Source of the DNA: DASQFU01 sp035632955
Lineage (GTDB): Bacteria > Eisenbacteria > RBG-16-71-46
Assembly: GCA_035632955.1 (NCBI GenBank)
Contig: DASQFU010000048.1
Coordinates: forward strand, 16,653-80,652
Direction: 5' to 3'
DNA: 64,000 nucleotides
Positions within the stretch are counted from its first letter, which is position 1, and every line of letters begins with the position of its first letter. Shown here piece by piece: positions 50,745 to 60,733 of this stretch. The notes under the pieces were generated by a model. That model did no database searches. It saw only the letters and a list, made by a program, of their open reading frames with translations, and had not been told where the DNA came from. The translations under genes and the position numbers were made by a program.

Positions 50745-51671
50745 ATGACGACCGCCCACACCGAGATCACCCGCCCGCCGGCGCGCCCGCTCCAGCGCCT
50801 ACGCATCTACGCGTCGTTCGTGCGTTTCGAGCACACGTTGTTCTCGCTGCCCCTGATCCTGGCCGGCGTGTTCAGCGCCGCCGGTCCGCCGATGTCGCTC
50901 GGACGCTGGGTTCTGGTCGGCGTCGCCGCCGTCGGCGCCCGAAGCGCAGCGCTGGCACTCAATCGTCTGATCGATGCGCGATTGGACGCGCTCAATCCAC
51001 GCACCAGGTCCCGCGAGCTGCCGGCCGGCCGGATGCGCGCGAGCGAAGCGTGGCTGCTGCTCGCCGGCAGCTCGGCCGCCTATCTCGCAGCGTGCGCGGC
51101 ACTCGGGCCTTGGTACCTGCGCGTCGCCGCGGTCCCGCTCGCGGTCTTCGCGCTCTATCCGTATCTCAAGCGCGTCACGCCGCTGTGTCACTTCGGCGTC
51201 GGCGCCGCCCTGGCGCTCGCCCCGCTCGCGGGCTTCGCGGCCGCTCATCCCGACCTCCGCGATTGGGCGCCCGCGGCACTGCTCGCGGTCTTCGCGTTCC
51301 TGTGGGTGAGCGGGTTCGACATCATCTACGCCACCCTGGACGAGGACTTCGATCGGGCGCACGGCGTGCGCTCGCTGGTCGCTTGGCTCGGAAGGAAACG
51401 CGCATTGTGGGCCTCCGGGATGCTGCACGTCGCCGCGTTCCTCGTGCTCGTGTTCGCGGTGCGCGCCCTCTCGACCACCGCGCCGTTGTTCATCGGGTGG
51501 GCGCCGTGGGGGTATCCCGCGCTGGTGGTGGTCCTGGCCGGCGCCGGCGTGCTGCTCTATCTCGAGCAGCGCTGGGCCGAAGACGTGAACCTCGCGTTCT
51601 TCAAGGTGAACGTAGCCGTCGGGTTCGCCGTGCTGGCGGTGGTGCTGCTCGCGCGCGTCGGCGAGCGCTGA
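50745..51671 (+). CDS. UbiA-family prenyltransferase (menaquinone, MqnP-like)
   Basis: 308 residues from the ATG at 50745. The first aspartate-rich motif is ALNRLIDARLDALNPRT (the family N-x3-D-x3-D), the second GFDIIYATLDEDFDRAHG, with about eight membrane helices. Family members attach a polyprenyl chain to an aromatic ring. It is followed by ubiX and ubiD homologues and MqnE is encoded 9 kb away, so the likely substrate is the 1,4-dihydroxy-6-naphthoate of the futalosine pathway, where the UbiA-like enzyme is called MqnP. Confidence 0.85.
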   Translation: MTTAHTEITRPPARPLQRLRIYASFVRFEHTLFSLPLILAGVFSAAGPPMSLGRWVLVGVAAVGARSAALALNRLIDARLDALNPRTRSRELPAGRMRASEAWLLLAGSSAAYLAACAALGPWYLRVAAVPLAVFALYPYLKRVTPLCHFGVGAALALAPLAGFAAAHPDLRDWAPAALLAVFAFLWVSGFDIIYATLDEDFDRAHGVRSLVAWLGRKRALWASGMLHVAAFLVLVFAVRALSTTAPLFIGWAPWGYPALVVVLAGAGVLLYLEQRWAEDVNLAFFKVNVAVGFAVLAVVLLARVGER

Positions 51672-51677
51672 TCCGTC

Positions 51678-52232
51678 GTGGCCCGCTACCTGATCGGCAT
51701 GACGGGCGCCTCGGGCAGCGCCTACGGCGTGGATTTCGTTCGCCGCTGCCCCGGCGAGAAGTACCTCGTGCTCTCGAACTGGGCGCGGCAGGTGCTGCAG
51801 AGCGAGCTCGGCCTCAAACCGTCCGACCTCGAGCCGCACGTGAAGAAGGTGTTCCCCGACGCCGACCTCGCGGCGCCGTTCGCCTCCGGCAGCAACCGCT
51901 ACGACGCGCTCGTGATCGTGCCGTGCAGCGTCTCGACGCTCGCCAAGATCGCGGTCGGGATCGCCGACACGCTGATCACCCGCGCCGCTGCCGTGGCGCT
52001 CAAGGAGCGCATGCGCATGGTGATCTGCCTGCGCGAAACGCCGCTCGGGTCGATCGCGCTCGAGAACGCGCTCAAACTCTCGCGCGAGGGCGTCGTGATC
52101 ATGCCGATCTCTCCGCCCTGGTACCGGAATCCGGAGCGCCTCGACGATCTGGTCGCCGGTTTCAGCCACAAGTTGCTGGGGGTTCTCGGCGAGGACGCAG
52201 GACTAGGATGGCGCGAACAGGAGCTGGAGTGA
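51678..52232 (+). CDS. ubiX: Flavin prenyltransferase UbiX
   Basis: 184 residues from a GTG at 51678, six bases after the ubiA homologue. The FMN-binding GMTGASGSAYG (7-17) and the VIVPCSVSTLAKIAVGIADTL region match UbiX/Pad1. It makes the prenylated FMN used by UbiD decarboxylases. The next gene is a UbiD. Together they decarboxylate an intermediate of quinone synthesis. Confidence 0.95.
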   Translation: MARYLIGMTGASGSAYGVDFVRRCPGEKYLVLSNWARQVLQSELGLKPSDLEPHVKKVFPDADLAAPFASGSNRYDALVIVPCSVSTLAKIAVGIADTLITRAAAVALKERMRMVICLRETPLGSIALENALKLSREGVVIMPISPPWYRNPERLDDLVAGFSHKLLGVLGEDAGLGWREQELE

Positions 52233-52290
52233 GCCCGGCCCCGGCGACGCCCCACGTGCCTATGGCGCCAGCCCGAAAGCGTGCGTCGCA

Positions 52291-54039
52291 TTGACCGGCG
52301 TGCGCACGCTGCGGGAGTTCCTCGACGAGTGCGAGCGCCGCGGCGATCTCAAGCGCGTCACGCGCGAGGTGGACTGGGCGTTCGAGGTCACCGAGATCGC
52401 CTGCCGCGAGGCCAGGGCCGAGGGGCCCGCGTTGCTGTTCGAGAACGTCCTCGGCTCGCCGTTTCCGCTGGCGGTCAACGTGCTCGCCGCCCGGCGGCGG
52501 ATCGAATGGGCACTCGGGCGGACGCCGGGCTCGGTCGGCGCCGAGCTCGAGGAGATCCTGCACGCCGTGCCGCCGCGCCGGCTCGCCGACCTCTGGACGT
52601 TGCGAGGCAGCGCCGGCCGCGTGCTGGCCATGCGTCCCCGGCAGGTCTCGGCCGGTCCGGCGCAGCGCCATCGGCTCGAGAGCCTCGATTCGCTCCCCAA
52701 TCTCCAGCTCTGGCCGCGTGACGGCGGTCGCTTCGTGACCTTCGGGCTGGTGCTGACCGAGCATCCGGAACGCCGCGTGCGCAACCTCGGCATCTACCGC
52801 ATGCACGTCTACGACGCCAAGACGACCGGCATGCATTGGCAGATCGGCAAGGGCGGCGGCTTCCATTTCCACCGCGCCGAAAAACTAGGCCGGGATCTCG
52901 AGGTCGCCGTGTCGGTCGGCGCCGACCCGGCGACGCTGCTCGCGAGCATCGCGCCGCTGCCGGAAGGCATCGACGAGCTGGCGTTTGCCGGCTTCCTGCG
53001 CGGACGGCCGACGCGGCTCGCCCCCGCCCGCACGCTCGCAATGCGGGTTCCGGCGGACGTCGAGTTCGTGCTCGAAGGCGTCGTGCCGGCGCGCGAGCGC
53101 CGCCCCGAGGGGCCGTTCGGCGATCACTTCGGACATTACTCGCATGCCGCGCCGTTCCCGGTGTTCCACCTGCGCGCCGTCACGCATCGCGAGCGGCCGA
53201 TCTACCAGGCGAGCGTGGTCGGCAAGCCGCCGCAAGAGGACAAGTTCATGGGCGAAGCGGTGCAGGAGTTCTTCAGCGGTGTGCTGAAGGTGATTCACCC
53301 GGAGATCGTGGATCTATGGGCCTACTTCGAGGCCGGCTTCCACAATCTGCTGGTGGTCGCGGTCGAGAATCGGTTCGCGAAGGAGGGCAAGAAAACCGCC
53401 CTCGGGCTGCTCGGCACCGGCCAGCTCTCGCTCACCAAGCTGATCGTGATCGTGGACGAAGACGTCAATCCTCGCGATCGCCAGGCGGTGTTCATGGCGC
53501 TCGCGCGCAACTTCGATCCCGCCGAGGATCTGCTCATGCTGCCGGGCGTGCCGCTCGACACGCTCGACTTCACGTCGTACACGATGAACCTCGGCAGCAA
53601 GATGGTGCTCGACGCGCAGACCAAGCCGGGCCGGCCGCCGGCGCCGCTCGTGGAGCGCGTGCCGGATCCGCGCGCCTCGCACAGCGCCGTGCTCGCGCAC
53701 CGCCTGGCGTGGGACGGCATGTTGGTCGTGCAAGTCAAAGGCGAAGGTCGGGCCGTGATCGAGCGCCTGGTCGGACGCCCGGAATACGCGGCGATCCGAT
53801 TGCTGGTCGCGGTGAGCGAAGACGTGCCGCTGGAAGACGACGAGCTCCTGCTGTGGGGGATCTTCACGCGCTTCGATTGCGCGCGAGACGTGATCCCAGC
53901 GGCGGTGGAGACGCGTGGCGCATGGTTGACGGCGCGGGGCCCGCTCGGGATCGACGCCACCTGGAAGCCCGGCTATCCCGAGCCGGTCGCCAATCTCCCC
54001 GAGGTGGTGGCAAGGGTGGACGGATGGTGGACGTCATGA
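52291..54039 (+). CDS. ubiD: UbiD-family decarboxylase
   Basis: 582 residues from a TTG at 52291 (a GTG nine bases on is an alternative). The family core is present: FENVLGSPFPLAVN, IYRMHVYDAKTTGMHWQIGKGGG with prenylated-FMN contacts, PEGPFGDHFGHYS, and the glutamates E-D-E-x-L near VPLEDDELLLWG typical of the R-E-D triad region. It decarboxylates an aromatic acid with prenylated FMN from UbiX. In this context the substrate is probably the naphthoquinone precursor. Its stop overlaps psuG. Confidence 0.92.
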   Translation: MTGVRTLREFLDECERRGDLKRVTREVDWAFEVTEIACREARAEGPALLFENVLGSPFPLAVNVLAARRRIEWALGRTPGSVGAELEEILHAVPPRRLADLWTLRGSAGRVLAMRPRQVSAGPAQRHRLESLDSLPNLQLWPRDGGRFVTFGLVLTEHPERRVRNLGIYRMHVYDAKTTGMHWQIGKGGGFHFHRAEKLGRDLEVAVSVGADPATLLASIAPLPEGIDELAFAGFLRGRPTRLAPARTLAMRVPADVEFVLEGVVPARERRPEGPFGDHFGHYSHAAPFPVFHLRAVTHRERPIYQASVVGKPPQEDKFMGEAVQEFFSGVLKVIHPEIVDLWAYFEAGFHNLLVVAVENRFAKEGKKTALGLLGTGQLSLTKLIVIVDEDVNPRDRQAVFMALARNFDPAEDLLMLPGVPLDTLDFTSYTMNLGSKMVLDAQTKPGRPPAPLVERVPDPRASHSAVLAHRLAWDGMLVVQVKGEGRAVIERLVGRPEYAAIRLLVAVSEDVPLEDDELLLWGIFTRFDCARDVIPAAVETRGAWLTARGPLGIDATWKPGYPEPVANLPEVVARVDGWWTS

Positions 54040-54959
54040 CGCCCGAGCTCGTCGTCCACGAGCAGGTCGCGCGCGCGCTCGCACGCGGGCGTCCGGTCGT
54101 GGCGCTCGAGAGCACCGTGATCACGCACGGGCTGCCGCGGCCGCAAGGCGTCGAGGTCGCGCGCGAGCTGGAAGCCATCGTGCTGCGCGCGGGCGCGACT
54201 CCGGCCACGATCGGCGTGCTCGACGGTGCGTTCCGCGTCGGGCTCACGCACGCCGAGCTGGAACGGCTCGCGGCCGAGCACGCCGCGAAGCTCAACCTCG
54301 GCAACCTCGCGGCCGGTCTGGCCTCGGGCGCCCCCGGCTCCACGACCGTGTCCGCCACGATGTTCGCGGCCTGGAGATCCGGCATCTCGGTGTTCGCGAC
54401 CGGGGGGATCGGCGGTGTCCATCACGGTGCGGCGGAGAGCGGAGACGTGTCCGCGGACCTGACGGCACTCGCCCGTTATCCGATCGCCGTCGTGTGCGCA
54501 GGCGCCAAGGCGATGCTCGACCTCGCCAAGACGGTCGAGATGCTCGAGACGCTCGGGGTTCCCGTCTATGGCTTCGGCACCGACGAGTTTCCGGTCTTCT
54601 ACCGGCGCCAAAGCGGCCTGCCCGTCGAACGCAGGTTCGATACTGTGGACGACCTGGCGCGCGCGATTCGCACGCATTTCGCGCTCGGGCTTGGCACCGG
54701 CGTGGTCGTCGGCAATCCAATCCCCGTTGCTGACGAGCTACCGGAGGACGTCTACCAGGCGGCGCTGGCCGGCGCCCTGGACGATGCGCGCGAGCACGGC
54801 GTGCGCAGGCGTGACACGACGCCGTTCGTGCTCGAGCGACTGCGGGAGAGATCCGGCGGTCGCACCGTGACGGCGAACCTCGCGCTGCTCAGGAACAACG
54901 CGCGGCTCGCCGCCGAGTTGGCCAGCGCGCTGGCGCACGAACGACACGAGCCGGCCTAA
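54036..54959 (+). CDS. psuG: Pseudouridine-5'-phosphate glycosidase
   Basis: 307 residues. The start ATG overlaps the ubiD stop as ATGA; an ATG at 54024 is also possible. ALESTVITHGLPRPQ (catalytic-site glutamate and threonine), SATMFAAWRSGISVFATGGIGGVH, CAGAKAMLD with the ring-opening lysine and YGFGTDEFPVFY are the conserved PsuG elements. It splits pseudouridine-5'-phosphate to uracil and ribose-5-phosphate. The partner kinase psuK is not next to it. Its location in a quinone-gene operon is unexplained. Confidence 0.92.
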   Translation: MTPELVVHEQVARALARGRPVVALESTVITHGLPRPQGVEVARELEAIVLRAGATPATIGVLDGAFRVGLTHAELERLAAEHAAKLNLGNLAAGLASGAPGSTTVSATMFAAWRSGISVFATGGIGGVHHGAAESGDVSADLTALARYPIAVVCAGAKAMLDLAKTVEMLETLGVPVYGFGTDEFPVFYRRQSGLPVERRFDTVDDLARAIRTHFALGLGTGVVVGNPIPVADELPEDVYQAALAGALDDAREHGVRRRDTTPFVLERLRERSGGRTVTANLALLRNNARLAAELASALAHERHEPA

Positions 54960-55270
54960 GACCGCGCCCATCTCCGAAACAGCCGGTTCGTCCCGCCGCG
55001 ATTCCGGCATTCCAGATGGGTCTTGGACCGTGATCTTCGACTCGGGACCGTTGCGCGCGAACTGCGTTCGGTCCCCCGCGGGCACTCGCCCGTCAGCCGT
55101 CTACCGCACTCGTCCCTCCGGAATAGCGCGCGCGTGGCCCTGGCCCGAAGCTGCGCCGGTCACAGCCGGTGAACGCAACCTTCCGCTCCATATTCTCGTC
55201 AACCTTTTCGGCTCGCGGCCCGTCCAAGTCCGCGTTCACCCGCCGCCTTCCACCCTGGCATTCGACGACC
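54960..55270. other. 311-base region upstream of the DUF5916-like gene
   Basis: No gene, repeat or riboswitch motif recognised. It presumably holds the promoter of the outer-membrane protein gene at 55271. Confidence 0.4.
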
Positions 55271-57934
55271 ATGAGACTCCCCCCCTCGATTCTCTCCGCC
55301 CTCGCGCTGACGATCGCGCTCCCAGCGACGATCGCCGGCGCCGATAGCCTGACCGTCGCGCGGGCCGAGGTGAGCGCGGTTCGGCTCGAAGGCCCGATCT
55401 CGCTCGACGGCATCCTGAGCGAGCCGGTCTGGAGCCAGACGACGCCCGCGACCGACTTCAAGCAGCGCGATCCGGACGAAGGCGCGGCACCGAGCCAGCG
55501 TACCGAAGTGCGCATGGCCTACGACGACGAAGCGCTCTACGTCGGCGCACGCCTGTACGACACGGTTCCGGATTCGATCCTGGCGCGGCTCACCCGGCGG
55601 GACTTCGAAGTGCCGTGCGACCGTTTCATCGTCTATCTCGATCCGCTCTATGACCGGCGCAGCGGCTACTACTTCACGATCAGCGCCGCGGGCACCTTGC
55701 TGGACGGCACGCTCTACAACGACGGCTGGACCGACGCTTCGTGGGACGGAGTCTGGGAGGGTCGGGCCAAGGTCGACGCTCAAGGCTGGACCGCCGAGAT
55801 GCGGATTCCATTCTCGCAGCTCCGATTCCGCCGTGGCTCGGAATACCGGTGGGGCGTGAACTTCGCGCGCGCGATCCAGCGCCGGAACGAATGGGTGTAT
55901 CTCGCCTATCAGCCGAAGAAGGAGAGCGGCTTCGTGTCGCGCTTCCCCGATCTCGTCGGCATCCGCGACGTTCAGCCGAGTCGCTCGATCGAGCTGCTCC
56001 CCTACGCGACCACCAAGGCCGAATATCTCCGCCACGAGGCCTTCGATCCGTTCAACGACGGCTCGCGCTACGTGCCGGACGGCGGCGTCGACCTGCGCAC
56101 GAGCCTCGGCAGCCAGCTCAAGCTCAACGCCACGGTCAATCCCGATTTCGGCCAGGTCGAAGTCGACCCGGCGGTCGTCAACTTGAGCGATACCGAGTCG
56201 TTCTTCCAGGAGAAGCGGCCGTTCTTCGTCGAAGGATCGTCGATCTTCAACTTCGGGAATCAAGGCGCCGACGACTATTGGGGCTTCAACTGGCCGGAAC
56301 CCATCTTCTTCTACAGCCGTCGCGTGGGCCGCAACCCACAAGGATTCGTGCCGGACGCGGACTACACCGACGTCCCGATCGGGACCAGCATCCTCGGCGC
56401 CGCGAAGCTCACCGGCAAGCTGTCGCCGAGCTGGAACTTCGGCACGCTGCACGCCCTCACCGCACGCGAGACCGCAGAGCTGGACGACGGCGGCACGCGC
56501 TCCGAATGGGTGGTCGAGCCGCTCACCTACTACGGTGTCGCGCGTGGGTTGCGCGAGTTCAAGGACCGCCAGCACGGCTTCGGCCTCATGACCACGGTGG
56601 CGTCGCGATCGTTCGATCAGCCGGGCCTGCGCAACCAGCTCAACAGCGAGTCGGTCGTCTCCGGCTTCGACGGCTGGACGTTCCTGGACAAGAGCCAGAC
56701 CTGGGTGGTCTCCGGGTGGTCGGCGATGTCGCACGTGCGCGGAAACACCGCGCGCATGACGCGGCTGCAGCGGAACTCACGCCACTACTTCCAGCGTCCG
56801 GACGCCGACCACGTCGAGGTGGATCCTGACGCCACGTCGCTCACCGGCTTCGGCAGCCGTTACTGGCTCAATCGCCAGAAGGGCAGCATGCTGTTCAACG
56901 CGGCTCTGGGATTCATGGATCCGAAGTTCGACGTCGCCGATGTCGGATTCCAGAATCGCGCCGACGTCATCAACGGCCACGTCGGTGGTGGCTGGCGGTG
57001 GACCGAGACCACCAAGATCCGCAAGTACCAGAACGTCCTGGGGGCGCTGTTCGCGAGCTACGACTTCCAGGGCAATCCGGTGTGGAACGGAGTGTGGGCA
57101 CAGTCTCAGACCGAGTTCGCGAACAACTATTCATGGACCACGAGCACGGCCTACAACCCGCAGACGATCAACAACCGGCTGACGCGTGGCGGTCCGCTGA
57201 CCGTCAACAAACCCGGCTACGAGCTGTACAACTACCTGGACACCGACGGAAAGGCGAAGTGGTTCTACTTCGTCGAGGGTGGTGCGTACGTTCAGCCAGA
57301 AGCCGGCGACTTGAATGCCTGGGTGAACCCCGGCGTCGAGTGGAAGCCGGCGTCCAACCTGACGCTGCGCGTCGGCCCCAACTACACGCGCAACGTCGAG
57401 GTCGCGCACTATCTGCAGACGGTCGAGGATCCCAACGCGACCGCCACGTTCGGAAGTCGCTACGTGTTCGGGCGTCTCGACCAGACCACCATCGGCGCCC
57501 AGATCCGCCTCAACTGCGCGTTCACGCCGAACCTGAGCCTGCAGTTGTTCGCACAGCCGCTGATCTCGTCGGGCCATTACACCGAGTTCAAGGAGCTGGC
57601 GCGGCCGCGGTCGTTCGCCTTCAATCCGCTGACCGCGGATGGCAGCTACAACGTGGATCCCGACGGGCCGGGTTCCTCGCCGGCGTTCACGCTCGAAAAC
57701 AGCGACTTCGGCACCAGCGGCAATCCGGACTTCACCATCCGCGAGATGCGCGGCAACGCCGTCCTGCGCTGGGAGTACATGCCGGGCTCGACGCTGTTCC
57801 TGGTGTGGACCCAGGAGCGCTCGGATTTCGAGGCGGCGAGCCAGTTCGACTTCGGTCCGACGGTGCGGAAACTGGTCGACGCCGAGATGAACAACATCTT
57901 CCTGGCCAAGGTGACCTACTACCTCAATCTGTGA
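55271..57934 (+). CDS. DUF5916-type outer-membrane protein with carbohydrate-binding-like N-terminus
   Basis: 887 residues from the ATG at 55271 with a signal peptide (ILSALALTIALPATIAGA). The N-terminal ~200 residues (PISLDGILSEPVWSQT, AYDDEALYVGARLYDTVPD, YLDPLYDRRSGYYFTI, FSQLRFRRGSEYRWGVNFAR) match the CBM9-like fold of family DUF5916. The rest is a large barrel: FQEKRPFFVEGSSIFNFG, FYSRRVGR, GFMDPKFDVADVGFQNR, ending AKVTYYLNL. Such proteins are thought to sit in the outer membrane of FCB-group bacteria, function unknown. A bidirectional hairpin follows the stop. Confidence 0.85.
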   Translation: MRLPPSILSALALTIALPATIAGADSLTVARAEVSAVRLEGPISLDGILSEPVWSQTTPATDFKQRDPDEGAAPSQRTEVRMAYDDEALYVGARLYDTVPDSILARLTRRDFEVPCDRFIVYLDPLYDRRSGYYFTISAAGTLLDGTLYNDGWTDASWDGVWEGRAKVDAQGWTAEMRIPFSQLRFRRGSEYRWGVNFARAIQRRNEWVYLAYQPKKESGFVSRFPDLVGIRDVQPSRSIELLPYATTKAEYLRHEAFDPFNDGSRYVPDGGVDLRTSLGSQLKLNATVNPDFGQVEVDPAVVNLSDTESFFQEKRPFFVEGSSIFNFGNQGADDYWGFNWPEPIFFYSRRVGRNPQGFVPDADYTDVPIGTSILGAAKLTGKLSPSWNFGTLHALTARETAELDDGGTRSEWVVEPLTYYGVARGLREFKDRQHGFGLMTTVASRSFDQPGLRNQLNSESVVSGFDGWTFLDKSQTWVVSGWSAMSHVRGNTARMTRLQRNSRHYFQRPDADHVEVDPDATSLTGFGSRYWLNRQKGSMLFNAALGFMDPKFDVADVGFQNRADVINGHVGGGWRWTETTKIRKYQNVLGALFASYDFQGNPVWNGVWAQSQTEFANNYSWTTSTAYNPQTINNRLTRGGPLTVNKPGYELYNYLDTDGKAKWFYFVEGGAYVQPEAGDLNAWVNPGVEWKPASNLTLRVGPNYTRNVEVAHYLQTVEDPNATATFGSRYVFGRLDQTTIGAQIRLNCAFTPNLSLQLFAQPLISSGHYTEFKELARPRSFAFNPLTADGSYNVDPDGPGSSPAFTLENSDFGTSGNPDFTIREMRGNAVLRWEYMPGSTLFLVWTQERSDFEAASQFDFGPTVRKLVDAEMNNIFLAKVTYYLNL

Positions 57935-57983
57935 GCGAGCGTTCCGGCCGCACCCTCCCGACTCTTGACCGGGCGGGAGCAAA

Positions 57984-58012
57984 GGAGCCCGGCGCACAAG
58001 GCGCCGGGCTCC
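57984..58012. terminator. Bidirectional terminator between convergent genes
   Basis: GGAGCCCGGCGC (57984-57995) and GCGCCGGGCTCC (58001-58012) form a perfect 12-bp stem with a five-base loop. It lies between the DUF5916-like gene and the minus-strand CxxCH gene and probably serves both. Confidence 0.65.
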
Positions 58013-58030
58013 GATCGTTGGGCTCGATCT

Positions 58031-58975
58031 CTAGCGAGAGAGCGTGAGCCTGTGAACCATCGGCCGCTCGAGCCCGGGGGCGCGCAGCCTCACGAAGTAG
58101 ACACCGTTGGCCGCGGCCGCGCCGTCGTCCTGCTTGCCGTTCCAGAAGCTCGAGCCGGGTCCCGCCTCGTGCCATCCCTTCATCAGCGTGCGGACCTTGC
58201 GTCCCTGGACGTCGTAGATCGAAAGGTCGACGTGTCCGGAGCTGGCCACGGTGAAGCTCAGGTCGACGCACTGATTGAATGGGTTCGGACTCGGCGCCTC
58301 GAGCAGGTTCACGAACGGCTCGTTCGAGGGCCAGGGCACGTCCACCGCAATGGTGTCCGGCGGCAGGATGGTGTCGCGCGCCGTGAAGATGAAATCTCCG
58401 CCGCAGAACGAGCAGCCATCCCCGTTGGCGGCGTTGCCCGCGGCGAAGAAGTAGACTGCGCCACTGTCCAACGGAGGCGCAGTCCATGCAAACTGCCATT
58501 CCACCGGACCCATATCCCCGTAATGGACCGACGCGGTGTCGCTGGTCCAATCGCCGCCGTGCTCCAAGTACTGCCTGCCGGGCCAGCTCGCGCTCGTCGC
58601 CGACACGACCTTCAGCTCCGGCGAGTGTACCCAGCCGCCGATGCCGCGACCGGTGCCCGCGTGAACGGAAGTGATCTGGAAGCCCCACTTCGGGACCGTG
58701 AGCTCGGGATGGTCGCCGAACGTCAGCCGCACGCGCATCGGGTACGTGACGCCGGGCTCGTAGCGCTCCGGGACGTCGAGGATCTCGAGCATTCCTCCGG
58801 GCGAGTTCGGAGCGTTGCCCTGATGGCATTGCGTGCACAGCGGTTCGGCCGGCCTGCCCGCGACCGACGGCGCGCCGGTCTTGCTCGGCAGCGGACCGAT
58901 CGAGAATGCGAAGGCAGCGGTGGCGAAGCACACGACAGCAATCAGGACGGTGGCCCGGACGATGCGTCGGCGCAT
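58031..58975 (-). CDS. Secreted CxxCH (haem-like) reeler-type protein with FlgD/T9SS-like C-terminus
   Basis: 314 residues from the ATG at 58975 (GAGGG upstream). After the signal peptide comes CTQCHQG (about residue 48-54), a c-type haem-like CxxCH, within a domain matching choice-of-anchor V/reeler-like proteins (GVTYPMRVRLTFGDHPEL, TAPPLDSGAVYFFAAGN, GCSFCGGDF). The last ~80 residues have the FlgD-like repeat PSPNPFNQCVDLSFTV, IYDVQGRKVRTL, NGVYFVRLRAPG, a type A sorting-domain form ending MVHRLTLSR. It is probably an extracellular redox or binding protein. It is the second protein in the window with this C-terminal module. Confidence 0.8.
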   Translation of the reverse strand: MRRRIVRATVLIAVVCFATAAFAFSIGPLPSKTGAPSVAGRPAEPLCTQCHQGNAPNSPGGMLEILDVPERYEPGVTYPMRVRLTFGDHPELTVPKWGFQITSVHAGTGRGIGGWVHSPELKVVSATSASWPGRQYLEHGGDWTSDTASVHYGDMGPVEWQFAWTAPPLDSGAVYFFAAGNAANGDGCSFCGGDFIFTARDTILPPDTIAVDVPWPSNEPFVNLLEAPSPNPFNQCVDLSFTVASSGHVDLSIYDVQGRKVRTLMKGWHEAGPGSSFWNGKQDDGAAAANGVYFVRLRAPGLERPMVHRLTLSR

Positions 58976-59310
58976 GATGCGTTTCCCTCGGGGGTGGGGC
59001 AATTTCCGGTCGCGGCGACCTTCGATATTAGTTGATTCGCGGCCGAAAGGCTCGTGCGACACGCGTCCAGGTCACGCCTGGCGCCGCCTCGGCCAGCGAA
59101 CAACGGCAACTCCGGATGGACCGGCCGACCCCCAGTTGCCCGACCCTCCCAGGCTGCGCTCGGCGGTCAGTCCGCGCTCCGCGCTTGCCCGCTCGGTCGC
59201 GCCATCGCTATGGTGCGTCGAGCGCTGCTCCTGAGCCCTGCTCATCTGTTCCCTTGGGAGCGCGTCTCGGCGTCGTCAGCGCGGTGGTGGCTCAGACAGG
59301 GAGGTGTGCC
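58976..59310. other. 335-base region upstream of mgtE and of the CxxCH gene
   Basis: Divergent control region; GGGAGG lies before mgtE. No M-box magnesium riboswitch or terminator was recognised. Confidence 0.4.
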
Positions 59311-60645
59311 ATGCCCGCATCCAACGAGGTCCGGGATCCGGAAGCGCTCGGCATCGAGGACCTCCAGGAGACATGGCGGCTACTCGCGCCCGATGACCGG
59401 ATCGAGGCGTTTCGATCGCTGCCGCGGAGCGAAGCGGAGGATTTTTTCCTCGATCTCCCGGCGCGCGACCAGGCCGAGCTGCTGTCACTCATGCCCGCGC
59501 CCGATCGGCGCTCATGGATGCGCCTGCTGCCTCCCGATGACGCCGCCGACGTGGTTCAGGTCGCGGAGGAGTCCGAGCGCGAAGCGTTGCTCGGGCTGCT
59601 GGACGAGGCCACCCGCCGCGAGGTGACCGCACTGCTCGCCTACGCGGAGGACGAGGCCGGCGGCCTCATGAATCCGCGTTACTCGCGCCTGCGGCCCGAA
59701 ATGACCGCCGACGAGGCGATCGCGTATTTGCGCCGGCAGGCCCGCGAGCGCAGCGAGACCATCTACTACAATTACGTGCTCGATGCCGATCAGAAGCTCA
59801 TGGGCGTGATCTCGTTCCGGACGCTGTTCTCCGCGCCGCCCAGCGCGCTGGTGCGCGACCTGATGTCGCACGAGGTGGTGACGGTCACCGAGGACATGGA
59901 CCAGGAGGCCGTGAGCCGGGTGTTCGCCCAGCAGGACCTGATGGCGATCCCGGTGGTCGATCAGCAAGGGCACATGAAGGGCATCGTCACCGTGGACGAC
60001 ATCGTCGACGTCGTCCAGGAAGAGGCCACCGAGGACATCCAGAAGATCGGCGGCACCGCGGCACTCGGTGCGCCCTATCTCGAAGTGAGTATGCTCGGCA
60101 TGGTCCGCAAGCGCGCGCCATGGCTCGGGGTCCTGTTCCTGGGCGAGATGCTCACCGCCACCGCGATGGGGCGGTTCGAGGACCAACTCGCGCGTGCGCT
60201 GGTGCTGTCGATCTTCATCCCGCTCATCATCAGCAGCGGCGGCAACTCGGGATCCCAAGCCTCGACGCTGGTGATCCGCGCGATGGCGCTCGGAGAGGTG
60301 CGACTCTCGGATTGGTGGCGCGTGATCCACCGCGAGATCGCGGCGGGTCTGGCGCTCGGAGGGATTCTCGGCGCGCTCGGGTTCGGTCGCGTGATGCTCT
60401 GGCAGTGGATGTTCCAGAGCTACGGCGATCACGGGGTCGTCGTCGGTCTCACGATCGCCGGCAGCCTGCTCGGCGTGGTGACGTTCGGCACCTTCGTCGG
60501 CTCGATGCTGCCGTTCCTGCTGCGCCGGCTGGGCGCCGACCCCGCGAGCGCCTCCGCGCCGTTCGTCGCCACGCTGGTCGACGTCACGGGGATCGTCATC
60601 TACTTCACGGTCGCAAGCTGGATCCTGCGCGGCTCGTTGTTGTGA
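59311..60645 (+). CDS. mgtE: Magnesium transporter MgtE
   Basis: 444 residues from the ATG at 59311 (GGGAGG upstream). The N domain of paired short helices (RIEAFRSLPRSEAEDFFLDL), two CBS domains (GVISFRTLFSAP, VRDLMSHEVVTV, IPVVDQQGHMKGIVTVDDIVDVV) and a five-helix C-terminal domain with the pore motif IISSGGNSGSQASTLVIRA are complete. The dimeric channel opens when cytoplasmic Mg2+ is low, sensed by the N and CBS domains. It may also carry Co2+. Confidence 0.95.
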   Translation: MPASNEVRDPEALGIEDLQETWRLLAPDDRIEAFRSLPRSEAEDFFLDLPARDQAELLSLMPAPDRRSWMRLLPPDDAADVVQVAEESEREALLGLLDEATRREVTALLAYAEDEAGGLMNPRYSRLRPEMTADEAIAYLRRQARERSETIYYNYVLDADQKLMGVISFRTLFSAPPSALVRDLMSHEVVTVTEDMDQEAVSRVFAQQDLMAIPVVDQQGHMKGIVTVDDIVDVVQEEATEDIQKIGGTAALGAPYLEVSMLGMVRKRAPWLGVLFLGEMLTATAMGRFEDQLARALVLSIFIPLIISSGGNSGSQASTLVIRAMALGEVRLSDWWRVIHREIAAGLALGGILGALGFGRVMLWQWMFQSYGDHGVVVGLTIAGSLLGVVTFGTFVGSMLPFLLRRLGADPASASAPFVATLVDVTGIVIYFTVASWILRGSLL

Positions 60646-60733
60646 GCGGGCGCGGGGGCGCCGCGAGCCTCGACCCTCCCGAGACGAGACGATATACTCC
60701 CACGGTTTCGCCGCTCTCAGGAGGTCTCGCCCC